A stretch of 64,000 bases of DNA from Bacteroides mediterraneensis (GCF_025993685.1 NZ_DAJPEN010000001.1:3782001-3846000); one strand, 5' to 3'; shown: positions 1-10,258, numbered from the stretch's first letter. The notes: generated from the letters alone by a model not told the origin. Numbers and translations: made by a program.

Positions 1-63
1 ACTACAGGAAGACAGAGTACCAAATCCCAAAATGAGAGCAAGTGAATATATATTAAGTTTCAT
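1..63 (-). CDS. SusD-like lipoprotein, N-terminus only (cut by window edge)
   Basis: Reading leftward from an ATG whose first base is 63, 21 codons run off the window edge. They encode a lipoprotein signal peptide with a basic start (MKLN), a hydrophobic core and lipobox LSSC followed by S. It lies 36 bases downstream of a susC stop codon on the same strand, where susD normally sits. SusD proteins are surface lipoproteins that cap the SusC transporter and bind glycan. The identification rests on position and signal peptide only, because no SusD domain sequence is in view. Confidence 0.75.
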   Translation of the reverse strand, partial: MKLNIYSLALILGFGTLSSCS

Positions 64-99
64 ACGATATTTTTTTAGTATTAAGATACAGAATAGCTA

Positions 100-3000
100 T
101 TAGAATGTAAAATGTACGCCACACATAAATGTACGTGCAGTAGGATAAGAGCAGAAGTTATATCCAGGAGTGAAAGTTCCACCTGCATAGTCCACATTAT
201 AACCTTTATAACCTGTGAATGTGTAAAGATTCTGTGCCGACACATACAGACGCACATCTGAGATGTATTTACCAAACCACTTATCAGGGAAATTATATCC
301 CAACTCTACATTGGCAATTTTCCAATAAGCAGCGTTCTGAATCTTACGAGAACTGAACAAATCATTCCATGCCAAACTTGCGCTGTTAGTTATATATGTA
401 CGTGGAACATCAGACAAATAGGTCGTTCCATCTTCACTAAAGCGGTTAGCATCCAACATAGCTACCTCCTTGTTGCTCCATCCGTAACAAGAGTTGAGTG
501 AGTTATATATGTCATCGCTCACATGATAATTCAGTGCACCATAAGTAGCAATACTTAAATCAAATCCCTTATACTCGAAACGTGCATTAAGACCAAAGTT
601 TATTTTAGGTAGACCGCTTCCCAGCACCACTCTATCGTCGGTATCTATTCTCCCGTCATCATTTATATCCTTATATAAGCAGTCGCCCACATTGGCTCCT
701 TCCTGAACAGCATGGTTATCAAGGTCTTCTTGAGTACGTGCAATTCCTTCATAAACATAACCATAAAACTGACCTATTTCCTGCCCAACGTAAGTGATGT
801 AATCACCCGTTAAATAATAATCCGTACCAAATCCCAACGAAGTTACCCGGTTCTTTAACGTACTGAGGTTTGCGGACACCTCGTATTTAAAAGGATGATC
901 GTGATTACGATAAGTAGCAGAAAACTCAAAACCTGAATTTTCCATAGAAGCTGCATTCATTGTAACTGTCGTATTTGAAACTCCAGCTTGTTCTGGAACT
1001 GGTACAGAATACAACAAATCTGTACTCGTATTCTTATACCACTCAGCCGTAAATTCTAAACGATTGTTGAATAAGGCCAAATCTATACCTGCGTTATACG
1101 TTTTCTTCTTTTCCCATGACAAATTGTTATCCACGAAAGTAGAAATAGCAGAGCCTGTTACAGGCGAATTATTGAAACTGTATGTCATGTTATTTCGCGA
1201 CATAGTAGCCTGATACATGTATTCACCGATATTTTCATTACCCAGTTCACCATAGCTACCACGAACTTTGAACATGTTTACGACCTCAGGGTTGAAAGGG
1301 AAGAAACTTTCTTTATCAAAACGCCAACCTACAGATACAGAAGGGAATGTACCCCAACGAATACCACTAGACAAACGAGAACTAGCATCTCTACGTACTG
1401 TAGCAGAGAACAAATATCTGTCATCGTAATTATAGTTTACACGACCAATGTAAGACAAGATAGCATGTTTATACTCATAACTGCTTGAATAGGTATCTGA
1501 GCCGTTCTGAAGCTGTAAGAAATAAGGTTCAGTATAGTTTAATCCCCATCCTGTAAGTAAATCTGTATTTTCTTCCTCGTAGGTCTGACCTGCGACAATA
1601 TTGATATGATGTTTGCCTATTGTCCCATCATAAGTAAGAATGTTCTCAATAAGCGCATCTGAATAGTCACGAGAAGCCTTTTCCAGACGTTCATTACTCT
1701 TCGCCAAATACACACGATTACTCTGTATCCAGGAAGGAATCCAAGTAAAATCTTTACAATGAGTCTTACTATAAGACAAATTAATCTTATAGTTTAACTT
1801 ATGATTTTTACTATCAATGCCAAACATTTTAAGAATATCTACGTCAGCAGATCCTGTACCTACAAAACGATCCACACGTGTATTACGCTGTAGCAGATTA
1901 TTAATCAGCAATGGATTAGATGCAGAGATATCTCCATGTATGTCATCATAGTATACACCATAGCCATAAGCATCATAATTATAATCACTCGCCGCACCTA
2001 CTTTATCATCAAGAACCCATGTTGATGAATCGTACGCCTTGATAGTCGGCTGCATAAGTAAGGTACCACGCAAAACATTGGTTACATCGCCATACAATCC
2101 TTGAACGTATTCAGAAGCATTGGACAAACTCATATTATCCTGATCGGAATGAGAATAAACAACACTTGTTTGGAACTTCACGAATTTAGTATCCATAGTA
2201 TTATTGACACGTGCAGTAAAACGTTCATAGTTCGGTCCTGCACCTTCAAGTGTTCCTTTTTGGTTGAAATAATCCAACGATACGTTATAAGTACTACGTG
2301 CGCTACCGCCTGAAAGGTTTACGTTATGATTCTGACGAATACCCGTTTTAAATACTTCATCAAACCAGTCGGTATCTGTATCATCCATAAATTTATATCT
2401 ACCAGTCGTACTGTCAAGACTATATCCTCCCGGCAATGGGGTATTGGAGTTTAAGCAAGCCTGACCAATAAATTGGCTATACTGATCGGCATTCATTACA
2501 TCATAAATACCTTTAGAAATATTATCAACGCCAAAATATCCATTATAATCTACTTTCAAAGGCTGATCTTTCTTACCACGCTTTGTAGTAATAATTACCA
2601 CTCCATTAGCTGCACGAGAACCATATATAGCCGCTGCAGAAGCATCTTTCAAAACCTGAATTGTCTCAATATCATTTGAAGAGAAATCACGGATAGAAGT
2701 ACCCATTGGCACACCATCTATTACATACAGTGGAGAAGTGTCACCAAAAGAGCCTATACCTCGAATACGTACTGTGGGGTCTGCTCCAGGCTGACCATCT
2801 GAAGTAACTTGTACACCTGCTACCTTTCCTTCGAGCATGGAAGATATATTAGAATGGGAAACCTGCTTCAAAGCTTCCGTATCAACGACTGCTACAGATC
2901 CTGTCAAATCAGACTTCTTTTGCGTTCCATAACCTACCACTACCACTTGTTCAAGCATAAAATCATCACTCTGCAGCTGAATAGGTTCAAGAGTAGACCG

Positions 3001-3294
3001 GTTGCGAACAGCAACTTCACGTTCCTTATAACCCACATAACTGACCAACAGGACAGCATTACCAGGTACTTCCAGCTGGAAATTTCCATCCAAATCGGTA
3101 GTTGTTCCAGTCGAAGTGTTTTTCACCCGAATAGTAGCACCCAATAGGGGCTCACCTTGTTCATCGACTACTTGACCACGAACCTTGATGGCTGGTGATT
3201 GTGCTACAGCAGCCATAGCGGAAATAGGATAGACCGCGGTACTCCCCAAAGCACACAAGCCAAGCATTGCGGAAAAAATCAATTGTTTTTTCAT
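100..3294 (-). CDS. SusC/RagA-family TonB-dependent outer-membrane glycan transporter
   Basis: This 1064-residue protein imports oligosaccharides across the outer membrane using TonB energy, normally with the SusD partner encoded just downstream. A signal peptide (about residues 1-29) is followed by a carboxypeptidase-regulatory-like domain (about 37-115, with GQVVDEQGEPLLGATI), the conserved VVVGYGTQKKSDLTGSV stretch, a plug domain containing IETIQVLKDASAAAIYGSRA, and a long beta-barrel ending in aromatic HFTF, as expected for outer-membrane insertion. The length is usual for the family. It is the first gene of a leftward susC-susD unit. A -7 box and two regulator-like boxes lie about 240-300 bases upstream. 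Association with the neighbouring hybrid regulator and GH51 suggests an arabinose-containing substrate, which is inference. Confidence 0.95.
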   Translation of the reverse strand: MKKQLIFSAMLGLCALGSTAVYPISAMAAVAQSPAIKVRGQVVDEQGEPLLGATIRVKNTSTGTTTDLDGNFQLEVPGNAVLLVSYVGYKEREVAVRNRSTLEPIQLQSDDFMLEQVVVVGYGTQKKSDLTGSVAVVDTEALKQVSHSNISSMLEGKVAGVQVTSDGQPGADPTVRIRGIGSFGDTSPLYVIDGVPMGTSIRDFSSNDIETIQVLKDASAAAIYGSRAANGVVIITTKRGKKDQPLKVDYNGYFGVDNISKGIYDVMNADQYSQFIGQACLNSNTPLPGGYSLDSTTGRYKFMDDTDTDWFDEVFKTGIRQNHNVNLSGGSARSTYNVSLDYFNQKGTLEGAGPNYERFTARVNNTMDTKFVKFQTSVVYSHSDQDNMSLSNASEYVQGLYGDVTNVLRGTLLMQPTIKAYDSSTWVLDDKVGAASDYNYDAYGYGVYYDDIHGDISASNPLLINNLLQRNTRVDRFVGTGSADVDILKMFGIDSKNHKLNYKINLSYSKTHCKDFTWIPSWIQSNRVYLAKSNERLEKASRDYSDALIENILTYDGTIGKHHINIVAGQTYEEENTDLLTGWGLNYTEPYFLQLQNGSDTYSSSYEYKHAILSYIGRVNYNYDDRYLFSATVRRDASSRLSSGIRWGTFPSVSVGWRFDKESFFPFNPEVVNMFKVRGSYGELGNENIGEYMYQATMSRNNMTYSFNNSPVTGSAISTFVDNNLSWEKKKTYNAGIDLALFNNRLEFTAEWYKNTSTDLLYSVPVPEQAGVSNTTVTMNAASMENSGFEFSATYRNHDHPFKYEVSANLSTLKNRVTSLGFGTDYYLTGDYITYVGQEIGQFYGYVYEGIARTQEDLDNHAVQEGANVGDCLYKDINDDGRIDTDDRVVLGSGLPKINFGLNARFEYKGFDLSIATYGALNYHVSDDIYNSLNSCYGWSNKEVAMLDANRFSEDGTTYLSDVPRTYITNSASLAWNDLFSSRKIQNAAYWKIANVELGYNFPDKWFGKYISDVRLYVSAQNLYTFTGYKGYNVDYAGGTFTPGYNFCSYPTARTFMCGVHFTF

Positions 3295-3534
3295 TTTTAA
3301 TGGTATTAAATTTAGATTGTTAAATTAACTGAATTTTATATCTAACAGTATAGATTCACATTGGTCAATTACATCATATTATCGTCCCCATCATTACAAC
3401 TCCAAAATAAGATTTTACATGACCACGTAAAACAGGAAACTTTATATGCCGCTTATAACCTTAGCAGCAATTTTCTGGTTATGTCTCATAGTATCTAATG
3501 TTTTAATAAATAACAAATCGTTTTTATAGTGTTT

Positions 3535-3593
3535 CAAAAGTAAGAAACCCTATAAAAACATAGGTGGACAAACGGACTTTATAGGTGGATAAA
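3535..3593 (-). promoter_or_regulatory. Predicted susC promoter with two 21-bp-spaced GTCCACC boxes
   Basis: On the minus strand a TACTTTTG box (3542-3535) matches the Bacteroides -7 element TAnnTTTG. Two near-identical 13-base boxes, ATAGGTGGAYAAA on the plus strand, lie at 3560-3572 and 3581-3593, exactly 21 bases apart. The nearer box covers the place where a -33 element would be, as expected for an activator-dependent promoter. The same box occurs three times upstream of the regulator gene and GH51 (8049-8095). The remainder of the 484-base gap between the regulator and susC shows no gene. Confidence 0.6.
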
Positions 3594-3727
3594 TAAAAAC
3601 GAGAGAGTAAACGGTTGGAATGCAACGAATTCGCACAGTCTTCTTTCCCCTTATAAAAGCGAACTACGACCCAATCAACATTTGCATATTGATAAAAAAG
3701 TATGGTCCCTTCCAAATTGCAGAAGAT

Positions 3728-3764
3728 ATTTCTGCATCATCCCTCACATGAATGATGCAGAAAT
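3728..3764 (-). terminator. Hairpin downstream of the hybrid regulator gene
   Basis: A 13-bp perfect inverted repeat (ATTTCTGCATCAT at 3728-3740 and its complement at 3752-3764) begins 15 bases after the regulator stop codon. No strong T run follows, so it may stabilise a 3' end rather than act as a strong intrinsic terminator. Confidence 0.5.
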
Positions 3765-3778
3765 AACTATTTATCTAC

Positions 3779-6700
3779 TTAATTTCCTTCCAACATACCA
3801 CTCGGAGTCACATTAAAATGCTTCGTAAAACAACGTGTAAAGTACTTCGGATCATTGAATCCCACTTCATAAGCAATTTCAGAAATGTTCATCGCACGGC
3901 TTACCTTATTCTTCAACAGAAGTTCACGCGCCAGATTCAAACGATAATTACGAATAAACTGACCGGCCGACTGCCCCGTCAAGCTCTGCATTTTTTTATT
4001 CAACAAACTCTTACTGATTCCTATAGCCTCAATAAAATCACTAACCTCAAAGTCGGGGTTCTTGTAGTTTTCCTTTACCACCTCCATGGCTTTACTCAAG
4101 AACTTCTTATCACCAGAATTTTCTTCTATCTCCAATGAATCCGTATTCATATCAATAGAGAATTTTCGTTGTAGACGTTTTCGATTTTCCAAAATATTCG
4201 ATATACGGGCTAACAGCATATCTTCATCAAAAGGCTTCAGCAGAAAAGCGTCAGCTCCCATCTTATAACTTTCCAGACGAGCCTCATCCGAGGTTTTGGC
4301 CGTTAACATCAAAAATGGGATATGAGAAATGGAAAAATCACTTTTCACCCTACGGGACAGTTCCATTCCGTCCATCACCGGCATCATCAAATCGCTGATG
4401 ATAAAATCTACATTGCTGGCACGCAATACCGTCAGAGCCTCTTCACCCTGAGAAGCCTCCAGTACATTATAATACTCCACTAAAATGGAACGGATATAAT
4501 CACGCATATCCTTATTGTCTTCTACTACCAGTACTGTCATTCTTCCATTACGTGGGATATCTACTATCACATCCTCCTTATCAGCTTCTGAATCCAGTTG
4601 AACTTTAGACTCACCATATAGAGCTGGCAGAAGGATACGGAAAGAAGCTCCTTTCACCGGATTGTTCTTGGCATAAATTTTTCCATTAAGCAAACCAATC
4701 AGCTCCCGACATAGATAAAGACCTATTCCCGTTCCGCTCTGTCCGCTCACAGATTCCTGACTCTGATTGTCCGACTGATAGAACTGTGAAAAAATACGCT
4801 CCATATCCTGCTCCGGGATTCCCTTTCCTGTGTCACGTACACTGATAAATAGTTTTTTATCCTTTTCAGGGCCAACCACTCCCACATAAATACCAATACT
4901 ACCTCCTTTCGGGGTAAATTTCAAAGCATTACTAATCAAATTAGTCATAATCTTACGCATCACATCCTCATCAAACATTAGGAATGGATCAGAAAGATGG
5001 AGATACAGCTGAAGAGCAATACCGCGACTGGTAGCATAATCGGCAAAAGGAGGCACCAGTTCACACATAAAAGCCTTCAGATTCCCATAGTTCGTAGCAA
5101 TCTTGATATGCCCCTCTTCCACTTTCCGGAAATCCATCAACTGATTGACCAAAGAAAGCAGGTACTTGGAGTTCCGCTCCACCAGATGCAACTGTTCAAT
5201 AACCTGTGGATTATAACTCAGTTTTAAAGCCCGCTCGATGGGTCCTATAATCAAAGTCAGTGGGGTACGGAACTCATGTGTAATGTTGGTAAAGAATGCC
5301 AGCTTGTCGATTGTCAGCTCTTCCACTTTCTGCGACATTTCCAGAATCTGATTCTTTTGTGTAGTAATCTTCTCATTCTGGTCTTTCAACAACTTATTTT
5401 GTTCAGAAAGTTCCTTCGTCTGATTGGAAAGCAGTTTTTTCTGCTCTTCCAACTCAGAAGTACGTTCTTCTACCATCTGATGCAACAAATCTTGCTGATG
5501 TTTCATCACTTTATAACGCCATAATAGCAAACGGTATCCTCCAAACAGCAAAAGGAACAGTACGGAAACCAAGAACCAAGGCGTTTTATAAAAATATGGA
5601 CAGACTACAATAGACAACTCTTCTGTATGTTCCAGCCAGTGCTTCCCGTCCGGTGCATAACGAAGCTGAAACGTATATTTCCCTGGATAAAGATTTGTAT
5701 AGGTTGCATTGTTCCGACTAGCTGGTACCGTCATCCACATGTCATCAAATCCCTTCAACCGATAAGAATATTGTGCCTGCGATTCTGACGCATAATCAAG
5801 AGCTGAAAACTCAATATAGAGTGATTTATCGCTTTCGTGCATACTAATCTTTCCAGCCTGTGGAAACACCTCCTCACCAAACACCTTGCAATGAGTAAAG
5901 GCCAATGGAAAAGTATGCAGATGTTCTACTTCAATCATCGGATGGATCTCCGTCAATCCTTTCTGACTACCAAAGAACAAATGTTCCTTATCAAAAGAAA
6001 GGGCACCAGCATTCCAATAGAACTGATTGGAAATCAGCCCATCAATCTGAGTATAATTTTGGAGCAGTTCTTCTTTCACATTAAAGCATGATAACCCATT
6101 ATCTGTAGATACCCAAATATTACCATACCAATCTTCAAGAATACTACGAACACTGTTACTCACCAGCCCATCATCCTTTGTAAAAGCAGTAAACAAATAA
6201 TCATCACCTCTTTTTTGTGCCCGATAAAATCCGTTTCCATTGCTACCCAACCACACAGTGCCGTCTTTTGCTTGAAAGATAGAAGTTATACGTTCTTTTT
6301 TACCAGAATCCGGCTTATCCAATTTATATACATATTTCTTATATTTCAACTGTCCTTTTCCATAAGCCACAAGATCAATGCGTAAAAGCCCGAAAGGAGA
6401 AGATACCCACAGTTCTTTTTCGCGAGTAATACACATGCCCAACGCATTCTGATTAATCACTTCTTTTCTCTCTTGTAAAAGTGGTTCTTCAATGGATCCA
6501 TCAGCAGGATTATAAACATACAGATTACTCATCGTACCAATCCAAAGCAAATGATTAATAGAATCAAATGCCAGACTTGAAATAAAGGGATCTAGTAAAG
6601 GAAGAGGAATATAGCGTTTAGAAACAGAAGGCTTACGGTTAATCCAACCGACTCCACCTCCCCACGTACCCACATACAAACGTTCTTTGTTATCTATCAC

Positions 6701-7978
6701 CAATACACTCACCGTGTTATGTCCCAGACAAGCTGGAGCAGCAGTGGTATAATGTAAAAACTTATCACTCCCTTGCAAACGACAGTTCAGTCCCCCTTCT
6801 ACCGTCCCCACCCAAAGGGTATGATACTCATCTTCAACGATTGCATTGACAGGATTTCGGGAAAGACTTCCTGGATTATTAATTTGATGAAAATAATTGA
6901 CTACCGATAAACGAGAAGGAAACATTTTACTCAAGCCTCCTATCTCTGTTCCAATCCAAACCACATTATTCTCATCATCCGCATAAAGCGCATTAATAAA
7001 GTTGCATGAAAGACCATGTATATCTAAAGAATCTTCCTCCTGAATCCGGATAAACTCAGAGGAAGAAGCATCAAACACATTTAATCCGAACAATGTGCCA
7101 ACTATAATTTGACCATCTCGCATGGAAGTGATGTCCGTGACATAATTCTGCGACAATGACGAAAGGTTATGAGGATCATGCATGTAATACCGACTTGTAT
7201 CAGTAGTCAGATCATAACAATATAAACCATTGTTTGTGCCAATCCACACATTATTTTGATAATGATAAATACAAAATACCGCATCATACGGTGAGATTGT
7301 CAATGAAACAGAAACTGGCTGCGGCTCCTGTGCTCTTTCCACCTCTTCATTTATACGGCAAAGCTTTCCTTTATGAAAAAACCATATATATCCATCTATT
7401 TCAGCCAATACACAACCACGTTCGTGCAAGGGAGTATCTGAAACAAGGATTACCTTTTTAACGGTACCTGTAGAATTAAATATCACTTTGTATATCTGTC
7501 CGTGACTACAAATCCACAAGTTTCCGGCCTTGCTGGTCAGCAGGAAACTGGCAGGCTGCTCCATCAATTCCGCCATCTGCTGCGACTGTAAAGATTCTGC
7601 CGACAACAGTTGCAGATTTTCTGTAGAAAGCAATTCGATACCGGCTTCTCCCGCCATCCAGATGCGATGAAAAGAATCTTCCGTCAGTTTTTCTACAAAG
7701 TTACTTTTCAATACTCTTTTTTCATTGGTTGCATTCGTATGAAAAGTTACAAATTCATGTCCATCATAACGAGCGACTCCTCCCCCGTATGTAGTCACCC
7801 ACAAATAACCATCGCTCGACTTGATAATATCATCCACAAAATTATATGGCAAACCATCCTTAATCGTAATAGAAGCAAACGAAAAACGACTGGAGGTTTG
7901 AACAGCATGAAGTCCTACTGTAGGATGACACAGACAGAATATCAGCCACAGGCAAAAAAGTACACTTCTTTTTCTCAT
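3779..7978 (-). CDS. Hybrid two-component system regulator (sensor kinase, receiver and AraC domain in one protein)
   Basis: This is a membrane-spanning one-protein signal system that senses a sugar in the periplasm and activates a polysaccharide utilisation locus. The preferred start (first base 7978, MRKRSVLF) gives 1399 residues with a signal peptide; an in-frame ATG 75 bases upstream lacks one. Order: two-component-propeller repeats (about 30-700, many WIGT and LWVGT strands), Y_Y_Y domain, transmembrane helix (about 800-823), coiled coil, HisKA with phospho-accepting H901 in NITHEFRTP, HATPase with DTGKGIPEQ and GTGIGLYLCRELI, receiver with phospho-acceptor D1196 in ISDLMMPVMDG, and a C-terminal AraC helix-turn-helix (GISKSLLNKKMQSLTG; GFNDPKYFTRCFTK). 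All key residues are present. It sits between susC and a GH51 gene; an arabinan or arabinoxylan-type cue is inferred from them. Confidence 0.95.
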   Translation of the reverse strand: MRKRSVLFCLWLIFCLCHPTVGLHAVQTSSRFSFASITIKDGLPYNFVDDIIKSSDGYLWVTTYGGGVARYDGHEFVTFHTNATNEKRVLKSNFVEKLTEDSFHRIWMAGEAGIELLSTENLQLLSAESLQSQQMAELMEQPASFLLTSKAGNLWICSHGQIYKVIFNSTGTVKKVILVSDTPLHERGCVLAEIDGYIWFFHKGKLCRINEEVERAQEPQPVSVSLTISPYDAVFCIYHYQNNVWIGTNNGLYCYDLTTDTSRYYMHDPHNLSSLSQNYVTDITSMRDGQIIVGTLFGLNVFDASSSEFIRIQEEDSLDIHGLSCNFINALYADDENNVVWIGTEIGGLSKMFPSRLSVVNYFHQINNPGSLSRNPVNAIVEDEYHTLWVGTVEGGLNCRLQGSDKFLHYTTAAPACLGHNTVSVLVIDNKERLYVGTWGGGVGWINRKPSVSKRYIPLPLLDPFISSLAFDSINHLLWIGTMSNLYVYNPADGSIEEPLLQERKEVINQNALGMCITREKELWVSSPFGLLRIDLVAYGKGQLKYKKYVYKLDKPDSGKKERITSIFQAKDGTVWLGSNGNGFYRAQKRGDDYLFTAFTKDDGLVSNSVRSILEDWYGNIWVSTDNGLSCFNVKEELLQNYTQIDGLISNQFYWNAGALSFDKEHLFFGSQKGLTEIHPMIEVEHLHTFPLAFTHCKVFGEEVFPQAGKISMHESDKSLYIEFSALDYASESQAQYSYRLKGFDDMWMTVPASRNNATYTNLYPGKYTFQLRYAPDGKHWLEHTEELSIVVCPYFYKTPWFLVSVLFLLLFGGYRLLLWRYKVMKHQQDLLHQMVEERTSELEEQKKLLSNQTKELSEQNKLLKDQNEKITTQKNQILEMSQKVEELTIDKLAFFTNITHEFRTPLTLIIGPIERALKLSYNPQVIEQLHLVERNSKYLLSLVNQLMDFRKVEEGHIKIATNYGNLKAFMCELVPPFADYATSRGIALQLYLHLSDPFLMFDEDVMRKIMTNLISNALKFTPKGGSIGIYVGVVGPEKDKKLFISVRDTGKGIPEQDMERIFSQFYQSDNQSQESVSGQSGTGIGLYLCRELIGLLNGKIYAKNNPVKGASFRILLPALYGESKVQLDSEADKEDVIVDIPRNGRMTVLVVEDNKDMRDYIRSILVEYYNVLEASQGEEALTVLRASNVDFIISDLMMPVMDGMELSRRVKSDFSISHIPFLMLTAKTSDEARLESYKMGADAFLLKPFDEDMLLARISNILENRKRLQRKFSIDMNTDSLEIEENSGDKKFLSKAMEVVKENYKNPDFEVSDFIEAIGISKSLLNKKMQSLTGQSAGQFIRNYRLNLARELLLKNKVSRAMNISEIAYEVGFNDPKYFTRCFTKHFNVTPSGMLEGN

Positions 7979-8000
7979 GAGATTTTTTTCACTTTTCAGA

Positions 8001-8095
8001 CAAAGATAATCCGTTTTTATAGTCTTTTTCTGAAAAAAGCGATAAAAATCCACCCGAAAAACAAATGTCCACCTAATAGGAGAATTTGTCCACCC
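8001..8095. promoter_or_regulatory. Regulator promoter and three GTCCACC boxes between the HTCS gene and GH51
   Basis: On the minus strand TATCTTTG (8008-8001) is a perfect -7 element 22 bases before the regulator's start codon. Three TCCACC cores on the plus strand begin at 8049, 8068 and 8089, spaced 19 and 21 bases. The last reads TTTGTCCACC, identical to the susC-proximal box. They probably bind the hybrid regulator and could control its own gene, GH51, or both; assignment is inference. Confidence 0.5.
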
Positions 8096-8184
8096 ACGAC
8101 TAAGTAATTGACCCTAATTTAGGCCTAAAATACATAAGGACAGAGATTTTACTATTTTTTCATCAAAGATTTCAGCTTTTTATG

Positions 8185-8192
8185 TAAGTTTG
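8185..8192 (+). promoter_or_regulatory. Predicted -7 element of the GH51 gene
   Basis: TAAGTTTG matches TAnnTTTG exactly and lies 26 bases before the GH51 start codon. No clear -33 TTTG is seen about 19 bases upstream, consistent with an activator-dependent promoter. Confidence 0.6.
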
Positions 8193-8218
8193 TATCACAT
8201 TAAATTAAAAATAAAACC

Positions 8219-10198
8219 ATGAACAAACACTTAGCCTTTATCTCTGCGCTTGCACTCAGCGCGGGTCTCAGCCTGCAAGCGCAAAACACCAATCAGATGG
8301 TGATTCAGGCCAACAAGATTGGTGCGGAAATACAACCGACCATGTACGGGCATTTCTTCGAAGACATTAACTATGGAGCCGATGGAGGTCTCTATGCAGA
8401 ACTGATTAAGAACCGTTCGTTCGAATTTCCACAACACCTGATGGGATGGGACATTTTCGGCAACGTCACCCTCCAAGACGACGGGCCGTTTGAAAAGAAC
8501 CCACATTACGTACGCCTCGGAGCCCCCAGCCATCCACACAAACGGACCGGTATTGAAAACGAAGGCTTCTTCGGAATCGGTATCAAGGCCAACGAAAAAT
8601 ACCGCTTTACCGTATGGGCAAGAGGGGAAAACCAGAAAATACAAGTGGAACTGATTGACAACGCTTCCATGGGAGAATCGCAGGTCATCACCTCACAAGA
8701 CGTGAACATCAACTCCAAGGACTGGAAAAAATATGAAGTCATCCTGACACCCACCCAGACACAAGCCAAAGCGCATCTGAGAATCTTCCTGGCTTCTCCG
8801 GGCACAGTAGATTTGGAACATGTGTCTTTGTTCCCGGTAGATACCTGGAAAGGACGTGAAAACGGACTGCGGAAAGACCTCGTACAAGCATTGGCCGATA
8901 CCAAACCAGGCATTTTCCGTTTCCCGGGAGGATGTATCGTGGAAGGAACCGAAATCACCGACCGCTACAACTGGAAAAACTCTGTAGGACCGGTGGAAAA
9001 CCGTCCGCTCAACAGCAACCGCTGGGAGTATACCTTCCCCTACCGTTTCTTCCCGGACTATTTCCAAAGCTATGGCATGGGATTCTATGAACTGTTCCTG
9101 CTGGCTGAAGACATGGGGGCCGAACCGCTTCCGGTACTGAACTGCGGACTGGCTTGCCAGTATCAGAACGATGACCCGAAAGCACACGTTCCTGTAGACC
9201 AACTGGACAGCTACATTCAGGATGCACTCGACCTGATTGAGTTCGCCAATGGCGACACCAACACCAAATGGGGAAAACTCCGTGCCGACATGGGGCATCC
9301 GGCTCCGTTCAACCTGAAATTCATGGCCATCGGAAACGAACAATGGGGACCGGAATATCCGGAACGCCTGAAACACTTTGTAGAAGCATTGCGGAAATCA
9401 CATCCGGAAATCAAGATCATCGGTTCTTCCGGTCCACAGTCTGAAGGAAAGGATTTCGACTACCTGTGGCCGGAAATGAAGAAACTGAAAGTCGATTTGG
9501 TAGACGAACATTTCTACCGTCCCGAAGACTGGTTCCTGAAATCAGGCAACCGCTACGACAACTACGACCGGAAAGGCCCGAAAGTATTTGCCGGAGAATA
9601 CGCCTGCCACGGAAAAGGCAAGAAATGGAACCACTTCCATGCATCTCTGCTCGAAGCTGCCTTCCTGACTGGAGTAGAAAGAAATGCCGACGTGGTACAC
9701 ATGGCCACCTACGCTCCGCTGCTGGCTCACGTGGAAGGATGGCAGTGGCGTCCAGACTTAATCTGGTTCGACAACTTACGCTCTGTACGCACTTGCAGCT
9801 GGTATGTACAGTCACTCTACGGTCACAACAAAGGTACCAACGTAGTACCTCTGACCATGGACAAGAAACCGGTCAGCGGACAAGAGGGTCAGAACGGACT
9901 CTTTGCCAGTGCTGTCTGGGATGAACCCACTCAGACTTACATCGTAAAAGTAGCCAACACTTCTGACAAGGCACAACCTCTCACACTGGAATTCAAGGGA
10001 CTGAAGAAGTCAGTCACTTTAGGCGACGGAAAATGCATTACCCTGCACACGGAAAATCCGGATGCAGAGAATACACTCGACAAGCCGAACCTGATAACAC
10101 CACAGGAGAGTGCCGTATCCATCGAAGGAAATACACTCAATACCGAAATAGGTGCCATGACATTTGCCGTCTACAAATTCAAGAAAGAAAGCAAATAA
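8219..10198 (+). CDS. Secreted alpha-L-arabinofuranosidase, GH51
   Basis: This enzyme removes alpha-L-arabinofuranose side groups from arabinan, arabinoxylan or arabinogalactan by a retaining mechanism. It has 659 residues with a signal peptide ending near LSLQAQ, so it is periplasmic or exported. The GH51 signature is clear: YGHFFEDINYGADGGLYAEL near the mature N-terminus, FRFPGGC, acid/base E374 in AIGNEQWGP, DEHFYRPEDWF, and nucleophile E460 in VFAGEYA. A carbohydrate-binding-like region (about 85-210) separates the N-terminal strand from the barrel, and a beta-sandwich ends the protein. It is divergent from the hybrid regulator, has its own promoter and ends in a strong terminator, so it is probably monocistronic within the locus. 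Exact substrate is not visible. Confidence 0.95.
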   Translation: MNKHLAFISALALSAGLSLQAQNTNQMVIQANKIGAEIQPTMYGHFFEDINYGADGGLYAELIKNRSFEFPQHLMGWDIFGNVTLQDDGPFEKNPHYVRLGAPSHPHKRTGIENEGFFGIGIKANEKYRFTVWARGENQKIQVELIDNASMGESQVITSQDVNINSKDWKKYEVILTPTQTQAKAHLRIFLASPGTVDLEHVSLFPVDTWKGRENGLRKDLVQALADTKPGIFRFPGGCIVEGTEITDRYNWKNSVGPVENRPLNSNRWEYTFPYRFFPDYFQSYGMGFYELFLLAEDMGAEPLPVLNCGLACQYQNDDPKAHVPVDQLDSYIQDALDLIEFANGDTNTKWGKLRADMGHPAPFNLKFMAIGNEQWGPEYPERLKHFVEALRKSHPEIKIIGSSGPQSEGKDFDYLWPEMKKLKVDLVDEHFYRPEDWFLKSGNRYDNYDRKGPKVFAGEYACHGKGKKWNHFHASLLEAAFLTGVERNADVVHMATYAPLLAHVEGWQWRPDLIWFDNLRSVRTCSWYVQSLYGHNKGTNVVPLTMDKKPVSGQEGQNGLFASAVWDEPTQTYIVKVANTSDKAQPLTLEFKGLKKSVTLGDGKCITLHTENPDAENTLDKPNLITPQESAVSIEGNTLNTEIGAMTFAVYKFKKESK

Positions 10199-10220
10199 GC
10201 CATCGGTTGATTGCCAAAAA

Positions 10221-10253
10221 GGTGCGTCTGGATTGCCCGGACGCACCTTTTTT
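10221..10253 (+). terminator. Intrinsic terminator after GH51
   Basis: An 11-bp GC-rich stem (GGTGCGTCTGG at 10221-10231 paired with 10237-10247, one G-T pair), a 5-base loop and a run of T follow the GH51 stop codon by 22 bases. Confidence 0.9.
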
Positions 10254-10258
10254 TCGCT

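Noticed and set aside
3524..3715. 63-residue minus-strand frame between the hybrid regulator and susC
   Set aside because: It overlaps the predicted susC promoter and boxes, lacks a signal or domain, and has no supporting start context.
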